A DNA stretch of 64,000 nt from Frankia canadensis (GTDB lineage Bacteria; Actinomycetota; Actinomycetes; Frankiales; Frankiaceae): positions 62,001 to 126,000 of the forward strand of contig NZ_FZMO01000112.1 in assembly GCF_900197875.1 (NCBI RefSeq), written 5' to 3'. Below, in pieces: positions 1 through 9,317 of the stretch (position 1 is the first letter of the stretch; every line of letters starts with the position of its first letter). The notes beneath the pieces are model-generated. The model saw only the letters and a program-made list of their open reading frames with translations, ran no database searches and was not told the origin of the DNA. The translations under genes were made by a program, and so were the position numbers.

Positions 1-155
1 ATGCGGGTCAGCCCGGCGTGTCCCAGCGCGTTGATCAGCGCGATCTTGTCCGCGGTGGGTACCGTCTCCGCCTCGTTCTGGAACCCGTCACGGGGGCCGA
101 CCTCGCGGATGCGGACACTGCGCCGCTCGTCTCCGGAGGCGGTGGGGTGGATCAT
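1..155 (-). CDS. HMG-CoA lyase-type aldolase, N-terminal part (runs off the window)
   Basis: Only the first 51 or so codons lie in the window. The ATG at 155 has a clear upstream GGAAGGAGC. The translation contains REVGPRDGFQNE, the N-terminal signature of HMG-CoA lyases and related TIM-barrel lyases, with the catalytic Arg-Asp of the family's GRDG-type motif. It is very close to the complete paralogue at 47951-48916, which shows the same PRDGFQNE, TVPTADKI and LINALG segments. Such enzymes split 3-hydroxy-3-methylglutaryl-CoA, or longer 3-hydroxy-3-alkylglutaryl-CoA esters, into acetyl-CoA plus a 3-oxo acid. It lies 42 bases downstream of the acyl-CoA synthetase gene and is probably cotranscribed with it. 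Substrate is inferred only at family level. Confidence 0.85.
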   Translation of the reverse strand, partial: MIHPTASGDERRSVRIREVGPRDGFQNEAETVPTADKIALINALGHAGLTR

Positions 156-197
156 GTCAGCTCCTTCCGGGTGATGTGGCCACGAGCCCTGCTGTGC

Positions 198-2207
198 TCA
201 TCGCGGGTTCGCCAGCTGGGCGCGGATGTCCTCGACGGCATCCGGGTTCTCCGCGCTCGACAGGTCTCCCGGATCGGTGCCGAGGATGGCGGCGCGGACC
301 GCTCGGCGCAGGATCTTCGCCGACCGCGTCTTCGGTAGCGCGGCGACGCGGACCACGCGGCTCGGCGCGAAAGGCCTGCCGAGATCTTCGGCGACCCGCG
401 CGCGCAGCCGTCGCGACACCTCCTCCTCGAACCCGGCGCCCACTCGCGCCTCGTCGCCCGGGCGGGCCACCCAGAACGCCCAGATGGCCTCACCCCTGGC
501 CGGGTCCGGCACGCCGACCACCGCGGACTCCGCCACTGCCGGGTCCGCCGCCAGCACCGACTCGATCTCCGCGGGGGCGACCCGCTTGCCCGCCACGTTC
601 ATGACGTCGTCCGACCGTCCGAGAACGAACCAGGCGCCCGACTCGTCGACGAGCGCGAAGTCGCCGTGGCGCCACATCCCGGGGAAGGTCGACCAGTACC
701 CATCCAGGTAGCGGGCGTCATCCCGCCACACCCCGCGGGTCATGGACGGCCACGGTTGGCGGCACACCAGTTCACCGACCGTCCCACGCAGTGGCTGCCC
801 GGCATCATCGACCACGTCCACGTCCATCCCGAGGGCGGGGCCGCCCAGCGAACAACTGGCGATCTCCTCGACGGGATAGGGGCACAGGAAGGAGCCGCCC
901 ACCTCGGTTCCGCCGGAGAAGTTGATGACTGGGACCCGTCCCTCGAAGACCACACCGGCCAGCCACTCGTAGGACTCCGGATCCCACGGCTCACCGGTCG
1001 AGCCGAGGACGCGCACCGACGAGAGGTCCTCGGCGGGCCGGTCCGGGCCGGTCGCGCGCAGCGCGCGGATCAACGTCGGCGACACACCGAGCGTGGTCAC
1101 CTGGTGTCGGCGCACCATCGACCACAGCCGGGTCGCGTCCGGCCGGTCCGGCGCGCCCTCGTACAGCAGCAGCGTCCCGCCGCAGGCGTGGGTACCGACG
1201 ATCGACAGCGGGCCCATGATCCAGCCCATGTCGGTGATCCAACAGAAGGTGCGCCCTGGCGCCAGATCAAAGCCGTAGGCGACCTCGCAGGCCGTCTTCA
1301 CCAGGAATCCGGCGTGGGTGTGCACCGCACCCTTCGGCCGGCCGGTCGTCCCGGAGGTATAGGCCAGCAGCAGCACGTCCGACGAGCCGGTCGGCGCTAC
1401 CACCGGGTCCGGCTCGCCGGCCAGCATCCGCCCCCACCCGACCACCTCGACGCCCACCGCCGGTTCGGCGGGTTCAGCGGGTTCAGCGGGTTCAGCGGGT
1501 TCGGCGGGTTCGGCGGGTTCGGCCCTGGTGGTCAGGTTGTCGACGACAACCATCAGACGCACGCTCGGGCACCGTGTCAGCGCGTCCTCGAGCTGGGCAC
1601 GCATCGGGGTGGCCTGACCACGCCGGATCGTGCCGTCGGCGGTGATGACTGCCCTCACGTGGGCGTCCTGGAGCCGGGCGGCGATCGCCGTCGCCGCGAA
1701 ACCGGAGAACAGGGGGACGACCATCGCCCCCAGACCGGCCGCGGCATAGAACGCCACCACCGCCTCCGGGACCATCGGCAGGTAGAGCGCCACGGCATCG
1801 CCGGCGCCGATCCCACGGGCCCGCAGTGCTCCACGCAGCCGGGAGACCTGATCGGCCAACTCGGCGAAGGTGAGCTCGCGCACCGCACCGCTCTCGTCCT
1901 CGTGAACCACGGCTCGTGCGTGCGGCGTCCGCGCCCCCCACCGGCCCAGGCAGGCGTCCACAATGTTGATCTCGCCGCCGGGGAACCACTCCGGGAACTC
2001 GATCCCGCGGGACAGGTCGACGACCCGCTCGTAGGACCGTCTGAACGTGATCTCCAGGTCGTCCACGACAGCCTGCCAGAACGCGTCGATGTCGGCGACC
2101 GAGATCGCCCGCAACTCGTCGGCCGTGGCCGCGCCGAGCCCACGCATGAGACGGGCGACGTTCGTGTGCTCCAGGTACTCGGGGCCAGGGCGCCAGGTGT
2201 AGGCCAT
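198..2207 (-). CDS. AMP-forming acyl-CoA synthetase, acetyl/acetoacetyl-CoA synthetase-like
   Basis: A 669-residue ANL-superfamily ligase that would activate a carboxylic acid to its CoA ester through an acyl-AMP. An acetyl-CoA-synthetase-type N-terminal domain (about 1-110) precedes the AMP-binding core. The P-loop YTSGTTGRPKG sits near residue 282, VLGSTGEPWD and NFSGGTEVGG near the middle, the GRSDDVMNVAGKRVAPAEIE hinge and A8 region near 520-540, and the catalytic Lys in PKTRSAKILRR near 620. I start at ATG 2207 (MAYTWRPG), preceded by GGAGCTGAG; the frame stays open further upstream but lacks coding character, and the paralogue at 55394-57373 starts at the same point. A run of Ala-Glu-Pro repeats interrupts the protein near residue 235. 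The exact acid substrate is unknown. Confidence 0.88.
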   Translation of the reverse strand: MAYTWRPGPEYLEHTNVARLMRGLGAATADELRAISVADIDAFWQAVVDDLEITFRRSYERVVDLSRGIEFPEWFPGGEINIVDACLGRWGARTPHARAVVHEDESGAVRELTFAELADQVSRLRGALRARGIGAGDAVALYLPMVPEAVVAFYAAAGLGAMVVPLFSGFAATAIAARLQDAHVRAVITADGTIRRGQATPMRAQLEDALTRCPSVRLMVVVDNLTTRAEPAEPAEPAEPAEPAEPAEPAVGVEVVGWGRMLAGEPDPVVAPTGSSDVLLLAYTSGTTGRPKGAVHTHAGFLVKTACEVAYGFDLAPGRTFCWITDMGWIMGPLSIVGTHACGGTLLLYEGAPDRPDATRLWSMVRRHQVTTLGVSPTLIRALRATGPDRPAEDLSSVRVLGSTGEPWDPESYEWLAGVVFEGRVPVINFSGGTEVGGSFLCPYPVEEIASCSLGGPALGMDVDVVDDAGQPLRGTVGELVCRQPWPSMTRGVWRDDARYLDGYWSTFPGMWRHGDFALVDESGAWFVLGRSDDVMNVAGKRVAPAEIESVLAADPAVAESAVVGVPDPARGEAIWAFWVARPGDEARVGAGFEEEVSRRLRARVAEDLGRPFAPSRVVRVAALPKTRSAKILRRAVRAAILGTDPGDLSSAENPDAVEDIRAQLANPR
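1463..1522. repeat. 9-bp tandem repeat inside the acyl-CoA synthetase gene
   Basis: About 6.7 head-to-tail copies of gttc(g/a)gcgg. They are in frame on the minus strand and encode repeated Ala-Glu-Pro. The paralogous synthetase at 55394-57373 lacks the repeat at the equivalent place, so it is probably a recent expansion in a surface linker. Confidence 0.93.
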
Positions 2208-2455
2208 GGTGGGCTCAGCTCCATGAGGAATCGCTGCCCAGGCGATGTCGCCGACAGGCAGCGTGCAGGTCCGTGAACCGGTTGTGGCCCTCTCCTGTGG
2301 GGCTCGTCCCAGAATGCCGACGCCGCCCGAACCCGCATACCCCTCGGAGGAAGGCACTCCCACACCCAGGGGAGGGAGATGTCTCTCCCCTCTCCCGTGA
2401 GCGGCCATAGAGTCCCTCGCGACAGGCCGGAATGGAACGGATCAGGGAGTCGTCT

Positions 2456-3250
2456 GTGACGGCGCAGCGAACAGTGGACGTGACGTGGCCGGAACCAGGC
2501 GTGGCGGTGGTGGTCCTCCGCCGGCCCGACCGCCTCAACGCGCTGACCCGGGAAATGCTCGCCGAGCTGCGGGCGGTCGCCGAGCAGCTGCGCGCGGACA
2601 GTTCGGTCAGTGTCGTGGTGCTCAGCGGAGACGGCCGTGCCTTCTGCTCCGGCTACGACCTCGGGGGTGCGGCGGAGTTCGCCGAGCTCGGTCCGGACGG
2701 CGCCCTCGCGCTGCAGGACCTGGGCAATCAGGCGCTGTTCGCGCTGTACTCGCTACCGCAGCCGATGATCGCGGCCGTCCGCGGTCCGGCGATCGGCGGC
2801 GGATTCAGCCTCGCCTTGGCCGCCGACATCCGGGTGGCTGCGTCTGATGCGCTGTTCCAGGCAGCCTTCGTCAGGATCGGGATGTCCGGCGCCGACCTGG
2901 GCGCGTCCTGGCTGCTTCCCAGGATCGTCGGGCGCGGCCTGGCCGGCGAGCTCCTGTATACCGCCCGCGCGGTGGATGCCACCGAGGCCGTGCGGATCGG
3001 ACTGGCCAACCGCGTGGTGCCGGCCGAGTCGCTGCTCAGGCGGACACTCGACCTGGCCCGTGAGATCGTGGCTCACCCCAGGTCAGGGCTGGCGCTGACC
3101 AAGCGGGCGTTGCAGGCGAACACCGACGCGCCCTCGCTGTGGTCGGCGCTGGAGACCGAGGCCCGCGGTCAGGCCCTGTTGATGGGGCACCCGGAGACCA
3201 GCGCGGCCGTGGCACGCCTGCGCGACCGTCTCGCCTCCCGCCCGAAGTAA
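2456..3250 (+). CDS. Enoyl-CoA hydratase/isomerase family protein (crotonase fold)
   Basis: A 264-residue crotonase. Visible hallmarks are RRPDRLNALTREM near the N terminus, the oxyanion-hole segments GRAFCSGYDL and PAIGGGFSLALAADIR, and AAFVRIGMSGADLGASW. The two Glu residues that drive hydration in classical crotonase (in GGGxE and PE motifs) are not present, as in the paralogues at 44466 and 45352, so hydration is not assured; isomerase or hydrolase activity is possible. I prefer GTG 2456 because AGGGAG sits seven bases upstream; an in-frame ATG at 2432 has only a weak ribosome site. It is transcribed divergently from the synthetase and followed after a 24-bp dyad by the TetR gene, which may control it. 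Confidence 0.87.
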   Translation: MTAQRTVDVTWPEPGVAVVVLRRPDRLNALTREMLAELRAVAEQLRADSSVSVVVLSGDGRAFCSGYDLGGAAEFAELGPDGALALQDLGNQALFALYSLPQPMIAAVRGPAIGGGFSLALAADIRVAASDALFQAAFVRIGMSGADLGASWLLPRIVGRGLAGELLYTARAVDATEAVRIGLANRVVPAESLLRRTLDLAREIVAHPRSGLALTKRALQANTDAPSLWSALETEARGQALLMGHPETSAAVARLRDRLASRPK

Positions 3251-3274
3251 ATCACCAGTAACCTAGTGGGTGAT
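3251..3274. promoter_or_regulatory. Imperfect palindrome, candidate TetR operator
   Basis: ATCACC and GGTGAT form perfect outer arms around a partly symmetric 12-bp core (CCAnTA...TAnTGG elements). The site begins one base after the crotonase stop codon and lies about 65 bp before the TetR-family start. It may serve autoregulation. Inferred from symmetry and position only. Confidence 0.4.
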
Positions 3275-3338
3275 CGAAGTGGAGTCCGGGGCGTGGCCGG
3301 ACCCGCTGGGAGCACGTGCAGGCAGGAGGAGCTCCCCG

Positions 3339-4538
3339 ATGGCGACCCACGGCCGTGGGGCGGTCACCCGCACCTCTCGTCCGCGTGACCGCAGGGCGCA
3401 GATCCTGCTGGCCGCGAGCGGGCTGTTCTACAGGTCCGGCTATCCCAACGTGAGCACGGAGGAGATCGCCGCCTCGGTCGGGATCACCGCCGGGGCCCTC
3501 TACCGGCACTTCCGCAGCAAGGAGGAACTGCTCGCGCGGACCCTGTCGGAGAGCTTCGACCGGGCGGCGGTCGTCACCGGCCGTGGCGGCGCCGACCTCA
3601 CGCAGGTGGTCGGCGACCTGGCCGCGATCTCGGCCCGGCGCCGCGAGCTGGGCGTGCTCTGGACCCGGGAGAGCCGCTATCTGAGCAGCGCGGTACGCGC
3701 GCCGATGAGGAAGCACTTCTTCCTCTTCCTCGACCGGCTCGTCGACGCGATCGCCGCCGACCGGCCGGAGGTGGGGCGCCGCCACGCGGAGGTGCTGGCC
3801 TGGTGCACGTTGGCGGTTCTGACCAGCCCGTCCTATCACGACGTCGCCATGTCCGAGGATGCGGCCGCGGCGCTGCTGACCGGCCTGGCCCTCGCGGTCT
3901 GTCGCACGCAGGTACCGACCGAGCGCGGACGGGACGCAGGGTCGGGCGGCGGCAGCGCACCAGGGCTGCCGCCCGGCAACCGCCGGGAGGCTCTGCTGGT
4001 GGCGGCGGCCCGGATGTTCGCCGAACGCGGGTATCAGGGCGTCACGACCGAGGAGATCGGTGCCGCCGTGGGAGTGAGCAGCGCCGCGCTGTACCGGCAC
4101 TTCGCCACGAAGGCCGACCTGCTCGTCACCATCGTCACCCGGGCGACCACGGCGATGCAGCTGGCGATGTCGGGTTCCCTGGCCCGCGCCGGCACCCCCG
4201 AGGCCGGGCTCACCAACGCGGCCGGCGCCTACCTCGATTTCGTGATGTCCCATCCCGATCTGGTTACCGTGCTCGTCACCGAGTCCCCCAGCCTTCCCGA
4301 GGATCATCGTGGGCGGGTCCGCACCATCACGCAGACCTATGCGGGGGAATGGCTGCGCCTGCTGCGGGCGGTCCGGCCCGAGCTCGACCGGGCCACCGCG
4401 CTCTACCGGGTGCACGCCGTGCTCACGATGGTCAATGACGTAGCCCGGACAGCCCCGCTGCGTGAGGTGACCGGCCTGGTGGGCCTGGTCCACACCGCAT
4501 GTATGGGCATACTGGACGATTCAGCCTTGATGCCTTGA
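3339..4538 (+). CDS. Double-headed TetR-family regulator (two TetR units in one chain)
   Basis: A 399-residue protein made of two consecutive TetR-like units. The first DNA-binding domain is near residues 12-60 (ILLAASGLFYRSG, VSTEEIAASVGITAGALYRH, FRSKEELL). A second complete one begins near residue 213 (ALLVAAARMFAERG, VTTEEIGAAVGVSSAALYRH, FATKADLL). Each is followed by a helical ligand-domain-like segment. Ordinary TetR proteins are about 200 residues and dimerise; a tandem fusion would be a covalent pseudo-dimer, a form known in actinobacteria near acyl-CoA genes. ATG 3339 is chosen over upstream in-frame codons because AGGAGG sits just before it. The likely ligand is an acyl-CoA, inferred from the neighbours. 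Confidence 0.88.
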   Translation: MATHGRGAVTRTSRPRDRRAQILLAASGLFYRSGYPNVSTEEIAASVGITAGALYRHFRSKEELLARTLSESFDRAAVVTGRGGADLTQVVGDLAAISARRRELGVLWTRESRYLSSAVRAPMRKHFFLFLDRLVDAIAADRPEVGRRHAEVLAWCTLAVLTSPSYHDVAMSEDAAAALLTGLALAVCRTQVPTERGRDAGSGGGSAPGLPPGNRREALLVAAARMFAERGYQGVTTEEIGAAVGVSSAALYRHFATKADLLVTIVTRATTAMQLAMSGSLARAGTPEAGLTNAAGAYLDFVMSHPDLVTVLVTESPSLPEDHRGRVRTITQTYAGEWLRLLRAVRPELDRATALYRVHAVLTMVNDVARTAPLREVTGLVGLVHTACMGILDDSALMP

Positions 4539-4646
4539 CCGGCATGACGCAGATCACTACGCTCCCCACAAGTAAATGGAGCTACACATAATCGGTCGGC
4601 GGGGAGCGGCCGTCGGTGGCCCGTGGAGCGAGAGAAGGGCGGACGC

Positions 4647-5795
4647 GTGGCGCCGGATCCGACCGCGGTTGAGGAGCCGATCGACGAGCGTCATCGGCGG
4701 CTGTTGGCGAAGTTGCGGATGTCTGCCCAGGCCGCCGGCCTCGCCCCCGGCATCGAGGCCGGCCTTCCGCTTCAGGACTGCGAGGGCCGCACGAATCCCG
4801 AGTCGCTGGCGGGCCTCGGGGCCACGGCCGCGGAGTTGCATGACCACCTGCTCCGCGCGCAGGCCGCGACGCAGGCGCGCGTCCGCGACGAACTCATGGC
4901 GCTGCGCGACGCTGGCAGCGCGTCCGAGATGCTCGCCGCGGCACCGCGTGCACTGTGCGTCGCCGGGGGCTTCGATCGGGCGCTGGTCTCCGCCGTCCGG
5001 GGCTCGACCTGGCTACCCATCGCGCTGCATGTCGAACACGGCGCGCAGGACCCGGTCAACATCGCCCTGGGCGAGTTCCTGCGCGACCGGGTGATCCCGC
5101 TGACCTCGGCGATGCCGGAGGCTGAGCTGCTGCGCCGGCGGGTGCCCGCGCTGGTGCTCGATGCCCAGGCCGAACCGCGCCTGTACCGGCCGTTGATGGA
5201 GGTGTCCGCCACCCGGGAGTACGTGGTGGCCGCCGTGCAGGCCGGCGACGCGGTGCTGGGGTATCTGCACGCCGACCGGCACGCCAGCCGGCGGCCGCTC
5301 ACCACGGCGGACCGGGAACTGGTGCAGACCTTCGCCGACGGGCTCGGGCTCGTCATCGAGCGGGCGGTCGCGCTGAAGCGGCTGACGCTCCAGCGGGAAC
5401 AGATCGCGGCGACGTTCTCGGCCCTGCGCACCACCGGCGCGGGGCTTGCGGCGTCGCCGCGCCTGGAGGACGCCATAGCGCCGCCTACCGGCGCCGGCAG
5501 GCCCTCGCGTCCCGCCGAGCGCGGCGGCGCCGCGGCGCTGGACGGGATCGCCGCGCTGGACGTTCCCCCGGCGCTGCCGCGGCCCTTTGACGGTCTCACC
5601 CCTCGCGAGCACGATGTCCTTCGGCTGCTGGCGAAAGGCGCGACGAATGCCGAAATCGCGAATCGACTGACGGTGTCGGAGACGACGGTGAAATCCCACG
5701 TAAAACATATCCTGCGCAAACTGCGCGCGGCGAACCGAGCCGAAGCGATCGTGCGCTATCTTGGTCTCCTTCGCAACCAGGCCCGGTCCTTATGA
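4647..5795 (+). CDS. GAF-domain LuxR-family transcriptional regulator
   Basis: A 382-residue regulator. The N-terminal two thirds look like a coiled segment followed by a GAF-type sensor (about 90-240, with [22 protein letters not shown]). The C terminus (about 316-365) is a LuxR/NarL helix-turn-helix with [20 protein letters not shown] and [18 protein letters not shown] 4647 has GAAGGG at good spacing; GTG 4623 is an in-frame alternative eight codons longer. The stop codon overlaps the ATG of the next regulator by four bases, so the two are translationally coupled. The same domain order recurs in the genes at 5792 and 35604. The ligand is unknown. Confidence 0.85.
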   Translation: MAPDPTAVEEPIDERHRRLLAKLRMSAQAAGLAPGIEAGLPLQDCEGRTNPESLAGLGATAAELHDHLLRAQAATQARVRDELMALRDAGSASEMLAAAPRALCVAGGFDRALVSAVRGSTWLPIALHVEHGAQDPVNIALGEFLRDRVIPLTSAMPEAELLRRRVPALVLDAQAEPRLYRPLMEVSATREYVVAAVQAGDAVLGYLHADRHASRRPLTTADRELVQTFADGLGLVIERAVALKRLTLQREQIAATFSALRTTGAGLAASPRLEDAIAPPTGAGRPSRPAERGGAAALDGIAALDVPPALPRPFDGLTPREHDVLRLLAKGATNAEIANRLTVSETTVKSHVKHILRKLRAANRAEAIVRYLGLLRNQARSL

Positions 5796-7123
5796 CGGCG
5801 GAACCAGGACGGCGCACCGCCCGCACCGTTTTCCCGGCCGCCGCCGCGCAACGGAGCTGGCGACAGCGGGAAGTCGCCCTGGCGGCCCGAATCGATTCCG
5901 TGCGCGCGGCGGTTCATGAAGCACTGGGCGAACCACCGCCGGTCCACGGAACGCGAGAGCGTGCCATTCCCGCGTCCGGGGAGCGGATGTGGAGCACGGC
6001 CTGGTTGATGGTCACGGAACTGGCCGAGGAATGTGTGGACCGCCTGCGCGTCCGCGGTGACCCCGACGCCCCCGGTGCGCGGCGCCTCTGCGAGCTTGTC
6101 GTCGATCTCCACGAGCTTGGTGTCGAGCTGTGCGGCTACGAGGTGGAGCGCCGGGCCCGACGGCTGTCCGACTGTGCGACCGGGTTGCGCCGCCTGCGTG
6201 ACCTGTCGGGCTCGGCCGACCTCGTCGACCACGCGTGCCAGGAGCTCGTCGGCCGATGCGGATTCGGGCGTGCGGTGCTCTCCCGGGTGGAACAGGACGT
6301 CTGGCGGCCCTGGACCGCCTGTTTCAGCGACGACCAGGAGTTCCAGTCGTGGTTCGCCGGGTGGATCGGCCGGCCCGTTCCGCTGGACGCCCAGGCGCCG
6401 GAGACCCTGCTGCTCACCGGACATCGTCCCGCCCTGGTCCATGACACCGAGCACGCGGCGGTCCATCGGCCCATCATCATCGAGTCGGGGCGATCCTCCT
6501 CCTACGTGGTGGCCCCCGTCATGCGCGGGATGGAGGTGGTCGGCCTGCTGCACGCCGACCACTTCCCCTCACCGAAGCGGGTGGACGACTTCGACCGGGA
6601 GGTGCTCTGGTCGTTCGCCGCCGGATTTGGTCACGTGTTCGAACGCGTCGCGCTGATGGAACGTCTGCGCGCCCACCGGGACCTGGTACGCGGCATCCTG
6701 TCGCTCACCGTGCGTTCGATGGACGAGATCTGCGAGGCGGGGATAGACATCCTGCCCGAGGCCTCCGTCGGCGCGGTGGCCGAGGGAGCCCGCGTCGACC
6801 CGAGCAGTATCACCCTGCCCGTGTCCCGGGTGGTGGGAAAGCTGACTGTCCGTGAGGCGGAGGTCTTCGAACTGCTGGTCGCCGGCGCGACGAACAGTGC
6901 GATCGCCGAGACTCTGATCATCACAGAGGAGACGGTGAAGTCCCATGTGAAGCACATCCTGCGCAAGCTCGGCGTCGCGAACCGGTCGCAGGCGATCGCG
7001 GCCAGTTTCGGCGCTCCCCGCCCGCCCGTCGCGGGCAGGCAGGCCCGTGCCTCGGCGTCGCCGCCCGCAGGACAGGGCCGGCCGGGGACGTCCGGGCGGT
7101 GGAATGCTCGTCAGTCGATCTGA
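5792..7123 (+). CDS. GAF-domain LuxR-family transcriptional regulator (second of pair)
   Basis: A 443-residue protein with the architecture of its upstream neighbour: a variable N terminus, a GAF-like central domain (about 150-290, with [20 protein letters not shown]) and a LuxR helix-turn-helix near 350-395 ([37 protein letters not shown]). Its ATG overlaps the upstream stop (ATGA). Sequence conservation with the partner is good in the DNA-binding part and low elsewhere, suggesting duplicated regulators with different inputs. The tail beyond the helix-turn-helix is Arg/Pro/Gly-rich and probably disordered. It converges on the minus-strand dehydrogenase gene ending at 7160. Confidence 0.85.
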   Translation: MTAEPGRRTARTVFPAAAAQRSWRQREVALAARIDSVRAAVHEALGEPPPVHGTRERAIPASGERMWSTAWLMVTELAEECVDRLRVRGDPDAPGARRLCELVVDLHELGVELCGYEVERRARRLSDCATGLRRLRDLSGSADLVDHACQELVGRCGFGRAVLSRVEQDVWRPWTACFSDDQEFQSWFAGWIGRPVPLDAQAPETLLLTGHRPALVHDTEHAAVHRPIIIESGRSSSYVVAPVMRGMEVVGLLHADHFPSPKRVDDFDREVLWSFAAGFGHVFERVALMERLRAHRDLVRGILSLTVRSMDEICEAGIDILPEASVGAVAEGARVDPSSITLPVSRVVGKLTVREAEVFELLVAGATNSAIAETLIITEETVKSHVKHILRKLGVANRSQAIAASFGAPRPPVAGRQARASASPPAGQGRPGTSGRWNARQSI

Positions 7124-7159
7124 CCGGCATTCCCCGCCGAACCGAGGCCCCGCACCTGG

Positions 7160-8377
7160 CTACGGGGCGCCGAGCAGGCCCAGCTCGCTGCGGCCCAGCA
7201 GGTCGTATGCCTGGTCGGTGGTCAGAGGATGGAAGGGCCCGCCGCGCGCATCTCGGTAGAGGCGCTCCAGCACGTGACCGCGGCGGAACGAGGAGCCGCC
7301 GACGAGACGCAATGCCGTGTCGGTGACGCGGATCGCGGTCTCGGTCGTGGTGACCTTGGCGACGTCGAGGAACGCCGTCCGCGCCAGCGGGTTCCACTGG
7401 CCATCACGTCCGTCGATGAGGATGCGGGCTGTCGCCTCCAGCGTCCGGATGGCGGCCTCGGTCTCGAGACACATGCGGCCGAGTCCGTGCTGGATGTAGC
7501 CGACGCCCTTGAGCGCGACGTCGGAACCCTCCATCGTCGCACCGAGCGTCTTCTTCTTGAGGATCTCCCTGGTTTCGAGGTACGCCTTCTCGGCCAGCCC
7601 GCAGTAGACGCCCGCGAAGCTCATCGACGCCCATTCGAACTCGCCGAACAGTCCCTGGCGAAAGTTCCCGCCGTGGGACGCGGCCGGTGCGGGAACCTTG
7701 TCGAAGACGATGGTGTGCGTGCCCGTCGCGCGCATGCCCAACGTGTCCCAGGTCTCGATGATGCTGATTCCCGGGCTGTCCATGGGCAGGACGAACACGG
7801 CCTCGCGTGAGGCGTGCTCCTGGAAGTCGGTCGGCAGCGCGCCGTCGGGCTCGGTGATCGTCGCGTTGAAGGCGACGATGTCCGCACCCAGGCACAGTGT
7901 GGCCCACGTCTTCTTGCCCGAGATATGCCAGCCACCGTTTCCATCGGGCACCGCGATCGTGTCCGCGAGCCCGGACAGACCAGCCCGGTCCTCGCTGAAC
8001 GGTCCACAGACGATCTTTTGTTCCTCGACGAGCTGCCCAAAGACCCGTGCGCGGGTCGGCTCGTCAAGCAGGCCGCGGAAGATACCCACCATCGTCTGGT
8101 GCATGTTGAAGGCCAGGGCGATGGCCGGGTCACCCTTCGCGAGCTCGCGGGAGACGAGCGCGGTGGTCCAGATGTCGGCTCCGAGACCCCCGTACTTCTT
8201 CGGCACGGCGAGCGGAACCAGCCCGCTCTCCTTGTACCGGGCAACGAGTTCGACGGGGAATCGGTTCTCCGCGTCGGCGGCCGGCCCGATCTCGGCGAAC
8301 TCCTTCGCCAGCGACCTGGCGGCGTTCAACACCTCGGCCTGCTCGTCCGGGGTCATCTCCACATCGTGCTTTCCCAT
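7160..8377 (-). CDS. Acyl-CoA dehydrogenase-fold flavoprotein, possibly a flavin-dependent monooxygenase
   Basis: A 405-residue flavoprotein of the acyl-CoA dehydrogenase superfamily. The N-terminal helical domain has VPKKYGGLGADIWT, the middle beta domain has ISGKKTWATLCLGADI and a WDTLGMRATGTHT segment, and the C-terminal helices carry LRLVGGSSFRRGHVLERL. The C terminus resembles the type-2 acyl-CoA dehydrogenase domain of two-component monooxygenases (DszC/HpaH-like) rather than the classical GYxxE active-site region. ATG 8377 has GAGGAG upstream; the frame extends further but without coding character. It is divergent from the operon containing a flavin reductase at 11593, which could supply reduced flavin. 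Dehydrogenase activity remains the alternative. Confidence 0.75.
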   Translation of the reverse strand: MGKHDVEMTPDEQAEVLNAARSLAKEFAEIGPAADAENRFPVELVARYKESGLVPLAVPKKYGGLGADIWTTALVSRELAKGDPAIALAFNMHQTMVGIFRGLLDEPTRARVFGQLVEEQKIVCGPFSEDRAGLSGLADTIAVPDGNGGWHISGKKTWATLCLGADIVAFNATITEPDGALPTDFQEHASREAVFVLPMDSPGISIIETWDTLGMRATGTHTIVFDKVPAPAASHGGNFRQGLFGEFEWASMSFAGVYCGLAEKAYLETREILKKKTLGATMEGSDVALKGVGYIQHGLGRMCLETEAAIRTLEATARILIDGRDGQWNPLARTAFLDVAKVTTTETAIRVTDTALRLVGGSSFRRGHVLERLYRDARGGPFHPLTTDQAYDLLGRSELGLLGAP

Positions 8378-8680
8378 GTGCCGGATCACTCCTCGTCGTC
8401 TGGTCCGCGTCGGCTGCGGAAACGAAGCGTATTCGAGTCGAATCCGCACGGGATCTCCCCACAGGAGAGGTTTCGCCCTTCGACAGGGTGACGGTGGTGG
8501 GCCCGCGGCACGGCGGTCGGCCTGGGCCCCTCCCTGAGCAGGTGTCCGCGCGTTTCCCCCCAAAGGGAGGTGTTTTTGACCCCGAGGGGTGACGCGTCCG
8601 AGGTGGCGGCGATCTACGGTTCGGGGACAGGCCGGGCGGCCCGTCGCGGCTTTCACCGCCCAGCGGGGAGGAGAACCTGC
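8378..8680. other. Divergent intergenic promoter region
   Basis: About 300 bases separating the minus-strand flavoprotein from the plus-strand SnoaL-like gene; it should hold promoters for both. It contains two short G/C dyads (ccccccaaaggg and ccccgagggg near 8556-8592) that may be operator or leader structures. I recognise no gene and none of the TGGTCnnACCA-type sites. Confidence 0.5.
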
Positions 8681-9157
8681 ATGTCCTCGTACCGATTCGC
8701 CGTACTCTGGTTGAAGGCCTTCCGGGAGAGCGCGGAGAAGGTCTGCGCTCTCTACGCCGACGACTTTCTCTTCGAGGATCTGATCCTGGATCAGTCCATC
8801 ACCGACAAGGCGGAGCTGCATCGGGTCTTCGCTCCCTATGCGAACGCCGACCGGACCAACGGGATCGGCATCAACTGCTTCCGTATCGACGAGTACATCG
8901 GCGATTCCCGCAGCGGCATCATCCGGTGGACCTGGGAGCCCGACGGAGCCGCCGCGTTCCTCGGCGTCCCGACCGGCGGGAAGCCCTTCAGTACCTCCGG
9001 TCAGACCTTTCACGTCTACGACCCGGACGGGCGCATCCGGCGCGAGTCAACCTACTGGGACGCGGTCGCCCCGCTCGCCGCGATCGGCCTGCCGCTGTCC
9101 GTTCACGGCGGAGTCGCCGGGCCGCCGGCCCTCGCGGCTGCCGCGAGCAGTGGCTGA
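8681..9157 (+). CDS. SnoaL/NTF2-like protein (first of tandem pair)
   Basis: A 158-residue alpha+beta-barrel candidate of the SnoaL/NTF2-like group, recognised by the pattern YADDFLFED near the N terminus, a central IIRWTWEPDGAAAFLGVPTG, and FSTSGQTFHVYDPDGRIRRE leading to TYWD. Members include polyketide cyclases, ketosteroid isomerases, limonene-epoxide-hydrolase relatives and many uncharacterised proteins, so the reaction cannot be named. GGGAGGAG precedes ATG 8681. It heads the plus-strand run and is followed by a clear homologue at 9318. The Ala-rich end is probably disordered. Confidence 0.78.
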   Translation: MSSYRFAVLWLKAFRESAEKVCALYADDFLFEDLILDQSITDKAELHRVFAPYANADRTNGIGINCFRIDEYIGDSRSGIIRWTWEPDGAAAFLGVPTGGKPFSTSGQTFHVYDPDGRIRRESTYWDAVAPLAAIGLPLSVHGGVAGPPALAAAASSG

Positions 9158-9317
9158 ACCTCGCGTCGGTGTCCCGCCCCGCACGACGGCGGCCGTCGCG
9201 CGCGGGGGCGCCCGCGACCACGATCCGCCCGAACATGTCCCCATTTGCCGACCGTCTCAGGAACACCGGACGAACGCGGCCCGCGCCGACCAGATCCGAC
9301 CAGGGAGCAGCACGCCG

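Noticed and set aside
666-2276. Long open frame antisense to the acyl-CoA synthetase, and many similar ones elsewhere
   Set aside because: High-GC third-position bias opens antisense frames; their translations are Arg/Gly/His-rich and match no family, whereas the opposite strand encodes a clear enzyme.
2432-2455. ATG 2432 as start of the crotonase
   Set aside because: It has no good ribosome site, whereas GTG 2456 has AGGGAG at proper spacing; not excluded.
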